A stretch of 64,000 nt of DNA from Brevundimonas subvibrioides ATCC 15264. GTDB lineage: Bacteria > Pseudomonadota > Alphaproteobacteria > Caulobacterales > Caulobacteraceae. Location: positions 2,294,001-2,358,000 of the forward strand of contig NC_014375.1 in assembly GCF_000144605.1 (NCBI RefSeq), read 5' to 3'. The translations under genes were made by a program, and so were the position numbers. The notes under the pieces are model-generated. The model saw only the letters and a program-made list of their open reading frames with translations, did not search any database and was not told the DNA's origin. The first letter of the stretch is position 1, and each line of letters opens with the position of its first letter. Below, one piece after another: positions 1 to 8,920 of this stretch.

Positions 1-2
1 CA

Positions 3-56
3 TCGTCGAAATCTGAGGCCAGCGACCGCATGGCCTTTGCGCGCGTAATCGACTAG
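3..56 (+). CDS. C-terminal end of an unidentified upstream protein (partial)
   Basis: An open frame enters from the left edge and ends at a TAG at 54-56. It encodes about 17 residues ending MAFARVID. The stop lies 10 bp before the ATG of the next gene, which fits a tightly packed operon. Too little remains to identify a family, and other frames here stop sooner, so this is only a plausible gene end. Confidence 0.3.
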   Translation, partial: SSKSEASDRMAFARVID

Positions 57-66
57 CGGGTCGGTC

Positions 67-804
67 ATGCGTCTTTTGACCTACAACGTGCACCGCTGCG
101 TCGGCGTCGATCGGCGTCTGGACGTCGAGCGGATCGTCGGTGTCATAGCCGAGCACGACCCCGATATCGTCTGCCTGCAGGAACTCGACGTCGGTCGCGC
201 CCGAACGGGCGGCGTGGATCAGGCGCGCGTCATTGCCGATCGGCTGGCCATGTCCGTCCGGTTCCACGCGGCGATGACTGTGGAACAGGAGGAATACGGG
301 GACGCCATCCTGACCCGTTGCCCCGAACGGCTGATCCGCGTCGGAGCGCTTCCCACCGTGAAGGGCATCCCGGGGCTGGAACCCCGTGGGGCGATCTGGA
401 TCCGTGTGGAAAAGCCCGGATGCCCGCCGCTGAATGTCCTGACCACCCATCTGGGCCTCGTTCCCCGCGAGCAGCGGCTTCAGGCCGCCGCGCTGGCCGG
501 CAAGGACTGGATGGGCCACGCCGAGTGCCAGGGACCGACGATTCTGGCCGGCGACTTCAACGCCACATCGATCACCCGCCCCTATCAGACGCTGACCCGC
601 CATCTCGCCGACTGTCAGCGCCAGATCGGCCAGAAGCCGACGATCAAGACCTTCCCGTCCGGCTTCCCCGCCATCCGGATCGACCACGTGTTCGTCAGTC
701 CGCACATCCGGGTGACCGGCGTGCGCGCTGCCTTCTCCCCCCTCGCCCGCATGGCGTCCGACCATCTGCCACTGATCGTGGATTTCGAGTTTCAGCCGGT
801 CTGA
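67..804 (+). CDS. Endonuclease/exonuclease/phosphatase family protein
   Basis: This 245-residue protein has the layout of the EEP superfamily of metal-dependent phosphoesterases. Visible motifs are TYNVH near the N-terminus (N7), CLQE with the metal-binding glutamate (E39), GDFNA in the second half, then RIDHVFV and a terminal SDHLPLI carrying the catalytic Asp-His pair. No signal peptide or membrane segment is seen, so it is probably cytoplasmic. The substrate (DNA, phospholipid or inositol phosphate) cannot be told from sequence. Its 3' end overlaps the convergent phospholipase D gene by 13 bp. EEP and PLD phosphodiesterases are often neighbours, but a joint role is inference. Confidence 0.85.
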   Translation: MRLLTYNVHRCVGVDRRLDVERIVGVIAEHDPDIVCLQELDVGRARTGGVDQARVIADRLAMSVRFHAAMTVEQEEYGDAILTRCPERLIRVGALPTVKGIPGLEPRGAIWIRVEKPGCPPLNVLTTHLGLVPREQRLQAAALAGKDWMGHAECQGPTILAGDFNATSITRPYQTLTRHLADCQRQIGQKPTIKTFPSGFPAIRIDHVFVSPHIRVTGVRAAFSPLARMASDHLPLIVDFEFQPV

Positions 805-2261
805 CCCAGAAGCCGCTGCGTTCGGTTGCGTCGTTTCCACGGTCGCCAGGCGTCGGCCGACGAGACCGGATCGCCGAGCTGGAACTCGGCGATGGTGCGC
901 TCGACCATCGACGGCTGGGTGGCCCCCAGCGGGGTCAGCCGCCCGTTGTCGAAGCCCTGGATGGCATGACCCGTTGAGCCCATGACCGCTTCCACGGCCG
1001 CGAAGGCCTCAGCGGAAACGCCGATGAAATGACCGATGGTCCGGTGACGGTAATCCCGGATCCGGACATGACCGGCCACGTCATCCGGCGCGATCGCCAC
1101 GTCGCACTCCGTGTCGAAACCCAAGGACCGGTTGTTGATGTTGGTCGAACCGATCCGCAGCAACCGGTCGTCGACGATCGTCACCTTGGCGTGGACGATG
1201 ATCCGCTGGCCCGACGGCGTATTCGGGCTGAAGGCGAAGAACCGGTTGTGCACGTCGGCGGTTTCCAGCCGGAACAGGACCTCAGCGCGCGCCGTATCCA
1301 TCGTGATGCTGTCGAACCAGCTGGGGCTGCGTCCCGTGGACACCAGCACCACTTCGGGGCCGTCGGGCTCGGCCAGCCGCTCGGACAGCGCTCGCGCGAT
1401 CACCGGCGAGGTGAAATACTGGTTCTCCATATAGATGAGCCGGCGCGCCCCCCGGATGGCCGCAAGGTGAAGCCGCTCGTTTTCACGCACCCCGATCCTG
1501 CCGCCGTACGCCGGTTCGGTCCGGGCGATACCGACCGGGACGTCCGCGAAATCGACGGCGACACCGTCCGGCCAGGGATCGCTGTCCACCGGCTCTGGCA
1601 CCGTGCGCTCCCACGTCGCCTTGAACCACCGCTCGCGGGCGAGATCGCCCAGCGCCATCGCGGCCTGCCCGCTCATGACGCACATGGTCTCGTGACGTGG
1701 CGGCGAGATCAGGCCGGAGGGCTGACAGCGCCGGGGGTCGTCGTCGCGGTGATCGGGCGAGTCCCACCGATCGACCGAGATATCCCCGCCGCCGCAGAAG
1801 GCCACGGCGTCGTCGATGATGATGGCCTTCTGGTGATGGCAGGCCCCGATCGGACCCGGGGTATCCAGCCGGAACTCCACCATCCGCTTGCGGAACCAGC
1901 GCTGGGCCTTGTGAGGATAGAAGCCCTGGGAAGCCGCGATCAGCAGCGGCGACCGCCAGATCAGCAGCCGGACATCGAGTTCGGGCCTCGTCTTGACCAG
2001 CATTCTGAGGCGGTGCCCGATCTCGGCCTGACGATCGCCGGCGCGGCTTTCCGGATCCAGCCGCGTCCGGGGATCGAACTGCCATCCCAGCACCACGATC
2101 GACCGCCGCGCCTTGTCCAGGGCCGACGACAGGGCGTCGAAATAGGCTTCGTTCTCCATGAGGATGGACAGGCGGTCGGCCCGCTCCACCCGCCAGCATG
2201 TGTCGCCGGGGACAAGCACGGCAGAGGCGTCAAGGGTCGTATCGTCGACCGCATGCTGCAT
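792..2261 (-). CDS. Phospholipase D / cardiolipin synthase-like protein
   Basis: The 489-residue protein carries two HKD motifs typical of the PLD superfamily. The first is HHQKAIIIDD (H143, K145, D150) followed by GGGDIS. The second is HAKVTIVDD (H357, K359, D364) followed by GSTNINNRS. Spacing and length fit bacterial PLD enzymes that transfer or hydrolyse phosphatidyl groups. The chosen ATG at 2261 precedes the first residues that look like the family. The frame stays open upstream to 2654, but that extension has no PLD similarity and runs antisense to a likely small gene at 2439. No TM anchor is obvious, unlike classical cardiolipin synthases. Confidence 0.85.
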   Translation of the reverse strand: MQHAVDDTTLDASAVLVPGDTCWRVERADRLSILMENEAYFDALSSALDKARRSIVVLGWQFDPRTRLDPESRAGDRQAEIGHRLRMLVKTRPELDVRLLIWRSPLLIAASQGFYPHKAQRWFRKRMVEFRLDTPGPIGACHHQKAIIIDDAVAFCGGGDISVDRWDSPDHRDDDPRRCQPSGLISPPRHETMCVMSGQAAMALGDLARERWFKATWERTVPEPVDSDPWPDGVAVDFADVPVGIARTEPAYGGRIGVRENERLHLAAIRGARRLIYMENQYFTSPVIARALSERLAEPDGPEVVLVSTGRSPSWFDSITMDTARAEVLFRLETADVHNRFFAFSPNTPSGQRIIVHAKVTIVDDRLLRIGSTNINNRSLGFDTECDVAIAPDDVAGHVRIRDYRHRTIGHFIGVSAEAFAAVEAVMGSTGHAIQGFDNGRLTPLGATQPSMVERTIAEFQLGDPVSSADAWRPWKRRNRTQRLLGQTG

Positions 2262-2438
2262 TGGATCTTCGCCCCGTCCTTTCGATCCTTCCGGATCGTC
2301 GATTTCGTCCCATCGTGGGCTGTCTGGGTCAATGGCACAGCTATGCGTCGGTTCCACCCTCGCGGTGTGGTTTGATCGTCGGATTGTAGCGGTCGTCGAA
2401 ATCAGGCATAAGGCGAGCGCACGAAGGGGAGCACGCGG

Positions 2439-2621
2439 GTGCAGGCGCTGATCGAACTGCTGGCCGGCTTCATCGCCCTGCTCGTCGCAGCGGCGCTGTC
2501 CCAGTTCGGCGTCGATATCGTACGCCCCGATAGCAAACGGCCCGAAGTGCATCGCGTCAGCGACTGCGCACAGCCCCGGGAGGCGCAGTTCGTGATCGCC
2601 CGGAGTGACGACAACTGCTGA
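2439..2621 (+). CDS. Small single-pass membrane protein (60 aa, unrecognised)
   Basis: A GTG at 2439 is preceded by a good Shine-Dalgarno run (GAAGGGGA at 2423-2430, spacer 8). The 60-residue product starts with a strongly hydrophobic helix, roughly residues 4-26, and continues into a polar tail with two cysteines (residues 44 and 60). A hydrophobic helix directly after a strong ribosome binding site supports a real gene. It lies antisense to the N-terminal extension of the PLD frame, which is another reason to start PLD at 2261. I do not recognise the family. Confidence 0.5.
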   Translation: MQALIELLAGFIALLVAAALSQFGVDIVRPDSKRPEVHRVSDCAQPREAQFVIARSDDNC

Positions 2622-2773
2622 GTCGGTCGGACCTTTTTCGAACCAGGCACACACGACCGCAGACTGAAACCCTTTCGTCCGGTCGGTTCAGCCTCTAGGG
2701 TCAGACGGCACGCCGCGCCTGAAGAAACGTGCGCGCTGCGACGCCATTGCACGCCTGCCGAGATCGTTCGCCC

Positions 2774-5341
2774 ATGAAGTCCCGCCAACGGCCGCCGCTC
2801 GTCCTGACCGATCCCGAGGTGATGCCGGAGGTTACGGTCGCGCCGGATGACGACATCGAGATTCCCCAGCCCGTGCCGTCAACGCCTCCCCCTGCCCCGA
2901 CCCCGGAACGGCCCATGTCCGAGCGTCGGCGCCGACGTCTCGCGGAACAGCAGCAGCGGGTTGAGGCCGCTACGCTCGACCCCATGCCGGCGACCGTCCA
3001 GCCCGAACCGGGCCGTCCCCCCGAGACGCCCCACGACACGCCCGTCGTCGAACCTTTTGCGGTCAGCGCCGATGCGCCGCCCGCGCCCTACCAGCCGCCA
3101 GAGCCGCCGGCGCAGCGCGCCATGCCGGCCCGGCGTCCCAGCCAATCGACCACCCCCTATGCCATAGCCGGCGCAGCGTCCGCGCTGTGGATCGGCGGCG
3201 TCGCTGCCTGGGCGGCCTATGAAATCGGGGCCGGCGACGTGCTGGCCGACCCGCTGCGCCTCGCCATCTACACCCTCATCGCCCTGGCCCCGGCCGGGCT
3301 GGCCTTGATGCTGGCCCATGCCGTGCGGCAGGGAAACGGCCTCGCCGATGAGACCCGCCGCGCGCGCCAGCTGGCCGAAGCCCTGGTCGCCCCGACGGCC
3401 CTTGCCGCACAGCAGACGGGCGACGTCCTGTCCGCCCTGCGCAACGACATCGATCAGGCCGCCCTGGCCGCCGAGCGCGCCCGCAACGATATGGCGCTGC
3501 TGCGCGAGGCCCTTTCGCTGGAGACACACCGGCTGAACGAGGCGGCAGAGACCGCCGGCCGGACGGCGCGCCGTCTCAGCGAGCAACTGGGCCGCGAGCG
3601 TGAGGAAATGGCCTCGCTCGGCGGTCGCCTCGACACCCAGGCCTCCGGTGTTCTGGACGCCGTCGAGCGCCAGTCGCGGCTGATCGTCGACGCCTCCGAT
3701 CTCGCCCAGACCCAGCTGCGCGAGGCGGAGACCGCGCTTGCCGCCCGCGCCGCCGACCTGGCCGCCGCCGCGGGCGAGGCCCAGGACGCGGCACGTCTGG
3801 CCTCCGACGACCTGGCCCGCCAGACCCTGCGTCTGGAGAACGCCGGAACCGGCGTCGCCGAACAGATCCTGTCCGTCGAACAGGGGCTGGGGCAGCAACG
3901 CGCCGCCCTGGTCACCGCTGCCTATGCCCTGCGCACCGACCAGGAAGACTTCTCCGCCCAGGTCGAGAGCCAGCGCGCCCAGCTCAGTGAGCAGCTGTCC
4001 GCGGCCCGCGCCGCCACCGGGGCGCTCGGCGAGACCTCGACGCGCGCGTCCGAGGGGCTGCGCGATCTGGTGGAGGCCGCCACCGATCAGTTCCGCGCTC
4101 TGGTCGACCTGTCCCAGCGCGAGGCGGACGGGTTCGATGCGGCGACCAAACTGTCTCTCGACCGCTTCGAGGCCCTCGCAGCCGAGGCCCGCGACACCCT
4201 TGTGGAGGAAACGCGCCGCGCCCTCGCCGCGCTGAAGGCGACGGCCGAAGACAGCCGCATCGCGGCCGAGGAAGCGGCCGGCCAGGCCCAGATCCGCGTG
4301 GACCGCCTGGGCGAGGCCTTGTTCGACGCGGCACAGAAGGCCGACCATGCCGCCGATGCGCGCGTCGAGGGGGCCCGGCGCATCGTCGGCGAGACCGTCG
4401 GCCTCGTGGACGAGGCCGGCCAGCGCGCGATTCAGAAGCTGGAATCCACCCTGTCACGGATGACCCAGGCCCTGGGCGAGGTCGATGCCGCCATCGGCGA
4501 TCTCGACGACCGTGCCTCCCGTCTGCCCGAGGAAGCCCGGGCCCGGGCCGAGGCCGTCAGGGTCACGGTCGAGGAAGGTCTGGCCGCCCTCGCCGCCGCC
4601 TCACGCAAGGCTGCCGAAGACACCGAGGCCCTGGACGCCGGGTTCCAGGAGCGCGTGCGTCGCAACTACGACATGCTGACCGAGGCCGTGCGCCTGATGG
4701 GCGTGGTGTCCGGCGATCCCCAGCCAATGCGGCGTCGCGAACCGCTTTCGCCACCGCCTCAATCTACGCCCGCCGAGGCGCGCCCGCCGAGGCCGGAGCC
4801 GACGGAAACGGACCGCGATCGCGGGTTCGGCCTGAGAGGCCGGCTTCGACTGGCCCCGGCGGCCAGCGAACCCGCGTCACGCCCCTCCCCGCCGCCGCAG
4901 GACCGTCTGGACTGGAGCGACCTGGTTGACGATGGTCCCGGCGAGGCTCCGCTGGATCTCGACACGCCGGCCATGCCCGCAGATGCCGACGCCCTGGCCG
5001 ACCGGATCACGGCCGCGATCCGGCGGATGGGCGTCGACCCCAACGCCCTTCTGCCCCGATCGCGCGTCGAGGAGGCCGCTGCGGCGCTGGCCGAGCGCGA
5101 TCCCGACCGGGCTCGCCAGATCGTCCGGCGCGTCGCCCCCGCCGCCGTTCGCAGCGTCTCCCGAAGGGTCATGAGCGATCCGGACCTGCGTGCCGATGCC
5201 GAACGCTATGTCCGCGGCTTCGCAACCCGTCTGAGCGATCAGGCCCGAAGCGGCGACGGAGCGGGCGTCCAGGCGGCGCTGGCCACCGACTCCGGCCGCG
5301 CCTTCATGCTGCTGGATGCCGCCATCGGCGACCTCGCCTGA
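2774..5341 (+). CDS. tipN: TipN-like polar localisation (birth scar) protein
   Basis: The 855-residue protein has the architecture of Caulobacter TipN. It has a proline-rich cytoplasmic N-terminus, two closely spaced membrane helices (about 129-150 and 162-183), then a very long Ala/Glu/Arg-rich coiled coil (about 190-660), a low-complexity Pro linker and a small C-terminal helical domain. Caulobacter TipN (about 888 residues) marks the new pole and orients flagellum placement and the ParA machinery. The ATG at 2774 is preferred to an upstream in-frame ATG at 2729 because the earlier 15 residues look non-coding. A GANTC site lies at 2620-2624; TipN expression is known to depend on CcrM/GcrA in Caulobacter, but a link here is inference. 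The assignment rests on architecture and genus context. Confidence 0.72.
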   Translation: MKSRQRPPLVLTDPEVMPEVTVAPDDDIEIPQPVPSTPPPAPTPERPMSERRRRRLAEQQQRVEAATLDPMPATVQPEPGRPPETPHDTPVVEPFAVSADAPPAPYQPPEPPAQRAMPARRPSQSTTPYAIAGAASALWIGGVAAWAAYEIGAGDVLADPLRLAIYTLIALAPAGLALMLAHAVRQGNGLADETRRARQLAEALVAPTALAAQQTGDVLSALRNDIDQAALAAERARNDMALLREALSLETHRLNEAAETAGRTARRLSEQLGREREEMASLGGRLDTQASGVLDAVERQSRLIVDASDLAQTQLREAETALAARAADLAAAAGEAQDAARLASDDLARQTLRLENAGTGVAEQILSVEQGLGQQRAALVTAAYALRTDQEDFSAQVESQRAQLSEQLSAARAATGALGETSTRASEGLRDLVEAATDQFRALVDLSQREADGFDAATKLSLDRFEALAAEARDTLVEETRRALAALKATAEDSRIAAEEAAGQAQIRVDRLGEALFDAAQKADHAADARVEGARRIVGETVGLVDEAGQRAIQKLESTLSRMTQALGEVDAAIGDLDDRASRLPEEARARAEAVRVTVEEGLAALAAASRKAAEDTEALDAGFQERVRRNYDMLTEAVRLMGVVSGDPQPMRRREPLSPPPQSTPAEARPPRPEPTETDRDRGFGLRGRLRLAPAASEPASRPSPPPQDRLDWSDLVDDGPGEAPLDLDTPAMPADADALADRITAAIRRMGVDPNALLPRSRVEEAAAALAERDPDRARQIVRRVAPAAVRSVSRRVMSDPDLRADAERYVRGFATRLSDQARSGDGAGVQAALATDSGRAFMLLDAAIGDLA

Positions 5342-5452
5342 AGCGATAATCGACAGCGGGCCGCGACCTGCCATCTGATTTGGGCTTGACGATCCAGCCC
5401 GCTTGCCGACACCGTCCCGGCGCTGTCACGACATTGTCACCCAGCGGAACTC

Positions 5453-6052
5453 ATGCTCGACACCCTCGCCGAGACCAACCCGGACCGTCGACCCGCGATC
5501 CTTGTCTGTGTCTACGAACCCGATGACCCTGCCTGGGTCGCACTGGGCGACGTCACCTCGACAGGTTGGAATCCGGCCGGAGCGCGCGCGCTGCCGATCG
5601 GTACCGGCGATCCCGAGGCGCTGGCGGAACACCTCTCGGCAAGGCTCGCTCAGGTGGATTGCTGCGCTGTTCTGCTGGTCGGTCGGACGCGGCGGAGCAA
5701 CGGTTTCCGCCTTCAGATGCGCGCCGAGAACCGCGTCCTCGCGGGCGGGGCGAAACTGTCGTCCACCGGCCCGGCGATGGCGCGCGCGACGGCCCCGGTT
5801 GCCGAGATCGTACGGGACCTGACCGACGCCGGTCTGGCCGCAGACGCCACCTCCGAAGGCGAGGACGATGCCGGCAGCTATCTGCTGTACCGCATCCTGA
5901 CCGCCTTGCCGGACGCGGCGGACGCGCCGGCGGTGGGGCTGCTGCGGGTACCGACCACGATCGATCCGGAAAGCCTGCGGACCGCGCTGCGGACGGCGAC
6001 GTCCGCCATGGCGCGCCACCTGTCCCCTCTCCCCCGCACGCGGCTCAGCTGA
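5453..6052 (+). CDS. Pyroglutamyl-peptidase I-like protein, catalytically degenerate
   Basis: This 199-residue protein can be laid along peptidase family C15. It has the LLVG strand, the RLQMRAEN segment (86-93), AGSYLLY (140-146) and GLLRVP (162-167), which match Pcp segments written as ERvAiN, AGTyVCN and GFIHVP. All three catalytic positions differ: the Glu position is Q88, the nucleophile Cys is L145 and the His is R165. The fold is likely kept while peptidase activity is lost. It follows tipN by about 110 bp on the same strand, and its stop overlaps the convergent MFS gene by 8 bp. Family assignment is from motif alignment by eye. Confidence 0.6.
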   Translation: MLDTLAETNPDRRPAILVCVYEPDDPAWVALGDVTSTGWNPAGARALPIGTGDPEALAEHLSARLAQVDCCAVLLVGRTRRSNGFRLQMRAENRVLAGGAKLSSTGPAMARATAPVAEIVRDLTDAGLAADATSEGEDDAGSYLLYRILTALPDAADAPAVGLLRVPTTIDPESLRTALRTATSAMARHLSPLPRTRLS

Positions 6053-7205
6053 CCGCGAGCACGCGCTTCAGTCGCCACGCCGCAAGAAGCCCGACCATCG
6101 CCAGCCCGGTCATGGCCAGATAGCCCAGGGTGCCGAACCGGTCGTAAAGCGGCCCGGCCGCCAGCGTCGCCAGTCCGATCAGGATCCCTGCAGCCATGAC
6201 CGAGTTCAGCGTCTGGGCGCCCGTATGCTGGCCGGGCGGAGCCAGGCGTTCGATGATCTCGACCCCGGCCAGATAGGTCGCGGCGAATGTCAGGGCGTGG
6301 AGCGCCTGCAAGGGCCACAGCGCCCAGAGCGGAGGCGCGACCGCCAGCATCGTCCAGCGCACGACAGCTGCGCATCCGCCCAGCACCAGGACAAGCCAGG
6401 GACCGATCCCGCGGGCGCGACGCCACGGCTCGATCACCCACATGAATGCAATCTCGACCACCACCGAGACAGCCCACAGCAGACCCGTCATCGCCTCGCT
6501 GATCCCCTGCGCCTTCCACGCGATGGCAGAGAAACCGTAGTAGAAGGCATGGGTCGCCTGGATCGCGCCGATGGCCAGGATCGCGGTCATGAAGCCGGGA
6601 TCGAGCGCGAGGCGAGCCAGTCCGGCATAACGATCCCGCTTGCGGCCCGGCCCGTCGTCGGACACCGGCTCGGGCGGCAGAAAGGCGGACGCCGTCACGG
6701 CGATCAGGGCCCCCGCAACCACGATCCAGACGATGACCCAGTCGATCGAGGCGCGGGCCAGAACCGCGCCCATCAGCACATTGGCCGCCACGAACGCGGC
6801 CGACCCGCATCCTCTCGGCCAGGCGAACGCGAAACCGTGCCGACGCGCGCTTGCCAGATTCAGGACGTCGGTCAACGGGATCGTGGCCGCCATGGCACTG
6901 GCGCCCACCCACCACAGCGCGCCCTGGATCCAGACGCCCTGCGTCAGCCCCGCCCCGGCATAGGCCAGGGCCGCGACGGCCCCGAGGATCGCGATAGGGG
7001 TCCGGCGCCGGGTGAACCCGTCCGCCCAGACAGCCAGCACCGGTCCGGTCACGACACGGGCCAGCATGGGGGCCGCCAGCAGGGTTCCGATCTCGACTCC
7101 CGAGAAGCCCTGGGCCGCGAACCAGAGACCCGCGAACGGCAGGCTCACGCCATTGGCACCGAAGAGCAACACATACTGCAGAGCCATGCGGCGGGCGGGA
7201 ATCAT
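6045..7205 (-). CDS. MFS transporter, phenylpropionate/nucleoside-permease type
   Basis: The 386-residue protein is almost entirely hydrophobic, with about 12 membrane helices. The N-terminal FGANGVSLPFAGLWF and the ADGFTRRRTP loop between helices 2 and 3 fit the major facilitator superfamily. The short length and N-terminal wording resemble the HcaT/3-phenylpropionate and nucleoside permease branch. The substrate is unknown. An alternative start exists at 7187. The gene is divergent from the DUF423 gene, with about 50 bp between the starts, and convergent with the C15-like gene. Confidence 0.8.
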   Translation of the reverse strand: MIPARRMALQYVLLFGANGVSLPFAGLWFAAQGFSGVEIGTLLAAPMLARVVTGPVLAVWADGFTRRRTPIAILGAVAALAYAGAGLTQGVWIQGALWWVGASAMAATIPLTDVLNLASARRHGFAFAWPRGCGSAAFVAANVLMGAVLARASIDWVIVWIVVAGALIAVTASAFLPPEPVSDDGPGRKRDRYAGLARLALDPGFMTAILAIGAIQATHAFYYGFSAIAWKAQGISEAMTGLLWAVSVVVEIAFMWVIEPWRRARGIGPWLVLVLGGCAAVVRWTMLAVAPPLWALWPLQALHALTFAATYLAGVEIIERLAPPGQHTGAQTLNSVMAAGILIGLATLAAGPLYDRFGTLGYLAMTGLAMVGLLAAWRLKRVLAVS

Positions 7206-7254
7206 ACGCCATGCGATAGCAGACGCGGGCCGATCCGTGGGCTACGGTCCAGCT

Positions 7255-7626
7255 ATGACATGGAATCGTCACCTCGCGGCCTTCGCTGCATTGAACGGCG
7301 CGATGGCGGTGGCGGTGGGGGCTTTCGCGGCCCACGGCGCGGGTCCGCAGATCAAGACGCTGCTGCAGACCGGAGCCTCCTACCAGCTGGCCCACGCTGT
7401 TCTGGGTGTGGTTTGCGCCGGCCTTGCCCCCCGTATCCGTCTGACGGGTCTGGCCGGGTGGCTGTCGGTCTGCGGCGGTCTGATTTTCTGTCTGGCGCTG
7501 GCCTTCATCGGCTTGTTAAGCCTCCCGCCCTTCGGAGCCGTGGCTCCGATCGGCGGCGTGCTGATGATCGGGGGCTGGCTTGTCCTCGCCTTCGCCGCGC
7601 TCCGTCCGTCTCCTGTCACCGCCTGA
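7255..7626 (+). CDS. DUF423 family membrane protein
   Basis: This 123-residue protein has four predicted membrane helices. It starts with the family's characteristic pattern: a hydrophobic helix, then LNGAMAVAVGAFAAHG, then YQLAHA. DUF423 (YgdD-like) proteins are small inner-membrane proteins of unknown function. The ATG at 7255 was chosen because the family begins right there; the longer upstream frame is antisense to the MFS gene. The next gene (proline iminopeptidase) begins 28 bp after the stop on the same strand. Confidence 0.85.
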   Translation: MTWNRHLAAFAALNGAMAVAVGAFAAHGAGPQIKTLLQTGASYQLAHAVLGVVCAGLAPRIRLTGLAGWLSVCGGLIFCLALAFIGLLSLPPFGAVAPIGGVLMIGGWLVLAFAALRPSPVTA

Positions 7627-7654
7627 CCCGTCAGCAAGAAGTACCGACCATCGC

Positions 7655-8629
7655 ATGTCCTTTCCCGTGACCGAGACTCCGCGCCGCGAACTGTATCCCG
7701 AAATCGAGCCCTTTGCGTCCGGATGGATGCAGACCGGCAGCGCGCACGAGATCTATTTCGAAGAGGTCGGCAATCCGCAGGGCAAGCCCGTCCTGGTCCT
7801 GCACGGCGGCCCCGGTGGCGCGATCAACGCCGGCATGCGGCGCTACTTCGATCCGTCCATCTACCGCATCGTCCTGTTCGACCAGCGCGGGTGCGGAAAG
7901 TCGCGGCCCAACGCCTCGCTGGAGGACAACACCACCTGGACGCTGATCGAGGACATCGAGCGTCTTCGCGAACGTTGCGGGATCGAGTCCTGGGCGGTCT
8001 TCGGCGGATCATGGGGCTCCACCCTGTCGCTGGCCTATGCGATCACACATCCCGAGCGGGTCACGGCCCTGATCCTGCGCGGCATCTTCCTGCTGACGAA
8101 GAAGGAGCTGCTGTGGTTCTACCAGGACGGGGCCTCGATGATCTTCCCGGACGCCTGGGAACGGTTCGTCGCGCCCATTCCCGAGGATGAACGCCACGAC
8201 CTGATGGGGGCCTACTACAAGCGGCTGACCGGCGACGATCGGGCCGAGCAGGAACGCTGCGCCATCGCCTGGTCGAGCTGGGAGGGCGAGACCGTCAGCG
8301 TGGAGGGCCCGTCCGCCCGTCCCGACAAGTTCGCCGAACCGGAATTCGCCATCGCCTTCGCCCGGATCGAGTGCTGGTACTTCATGAATGGCGGCTTCTT
8401 CCCGGAGGAGCACTGGCTGCTGAAGAACATCGGCCGGATCCGTCACATCCCGACCTGGATCGCCCAGGGAAGGTTCGACGTCGTCACCCCGATCTCGGGA
8501 GCCTGGTCGCTGCATCGCGCCTTCCCCGAGGCGAAACTGGACATCGTCCCCGACGCCGGCCATGCCTCGTCGGAGCCCGGGATCATCGACAGCCTGATCC
8601 GGGGCACGGACTGGGCGGCGACCGTCTGA
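7655..8629 (+). CDS. pip: Proline iminopeptidase (alpha/beta hydrolase, S33)
   Basis: The 324-residue protein is a full-length S33 prolyl aminopeptidase, which removes N-terminal proline from peptides in the cytoplasm. It shows the oxyanion-region HGGPGG, DQRGCGKS, the nucleophile elbow GGSWGS and the late segments GRFDVVTP (acid) and GHASSEP (histidine). The start at 7655 gives the usual N-terminus (REELYPEIEPF-type wording). A longer in-frame start at 7580 would overlap the DUF423 gene and adds nothing family-like. Confidence 0.92.
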   Translation: MSFPVTETPRRELYPEIEPFASGWMQTGSAHEIYFEEVGNPQGKPVLVLHGGPGGAINAGMRRYFDPSIYRIVLFDQRGCGKSRPNASLEDNTTWTLIEDIERLRERCGIESWAVFGGSWGSTLSLAYAITHPERVTALILRGIFLLTKKELLWFYQDGASMIFPDAWERFVAPIPEDERHDLMGAYYKRLTGDDRAEQERCAIAWSSWEGETVSVEGPSARPDKFAEPEFAIAFARIECWYFMNGGFFPEEHWLLKNIGRIRHIPTWIAQGRFDVVTPISGAWSLHRAFPEAKLDIVPDAGHASSEPGIIDSLIRGTDWAATV

Positions 8630-8920
8630 ACCTCCCCCTGAAGGGTTTGGCACGGTTCTCGAAAAAACGGGTGCCACTCCTGCCAGTTTTCAGAAGAGCC
8701 TGAAAATAAAGGCGTTGGAGATCCAGCTACGAGCTTCGGGGTGCCACTTTTCGTCGAAGACGCGTGCCAGGCGCCTGGTCGCGGCAACGTAGATGTCAAA
8801 GACCGGCGTGCGCCGAGACGTGGTTGTGAACCCGGGCGCATACAAGCCCGGTTGTGAATATTTTCCCAAGGGTGTGCGATCCAGCGTGGAACCGGGGCGT
8901 GGACGGCGTGTTCGCGCTTC
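8630..8920. other. Intergenic region with several short inverted repeats
   Basis: These 291 bp, less GC-rich than their surroundings, hold no convincing gene. Visible structure includes TGGCAC/GTGCCA arms at 8648-8653 and 8671-8676, perfect TTTTCAG/CTGAAAA arms at 8687-8693 and 8700-8706, and CCGGGC/GCCCGG arms at 8832-8837 and 8846-8851. The last hairpin is flanked by two direct copies of GGTTGTGAA (8822-8830 and 8850-8858). The 8687 hairpin could end transcription of the iminopeptidase; the promoter for the 8921 gene probably lies in the right half. Confidence 0.45.

Noticed and set aside
2262..2654. N-terminal extension of the phospholipase D frame
   Set aside because: The extra 131 residues have no PLD similarity and run antisense to the better-supported small gene at 2439.
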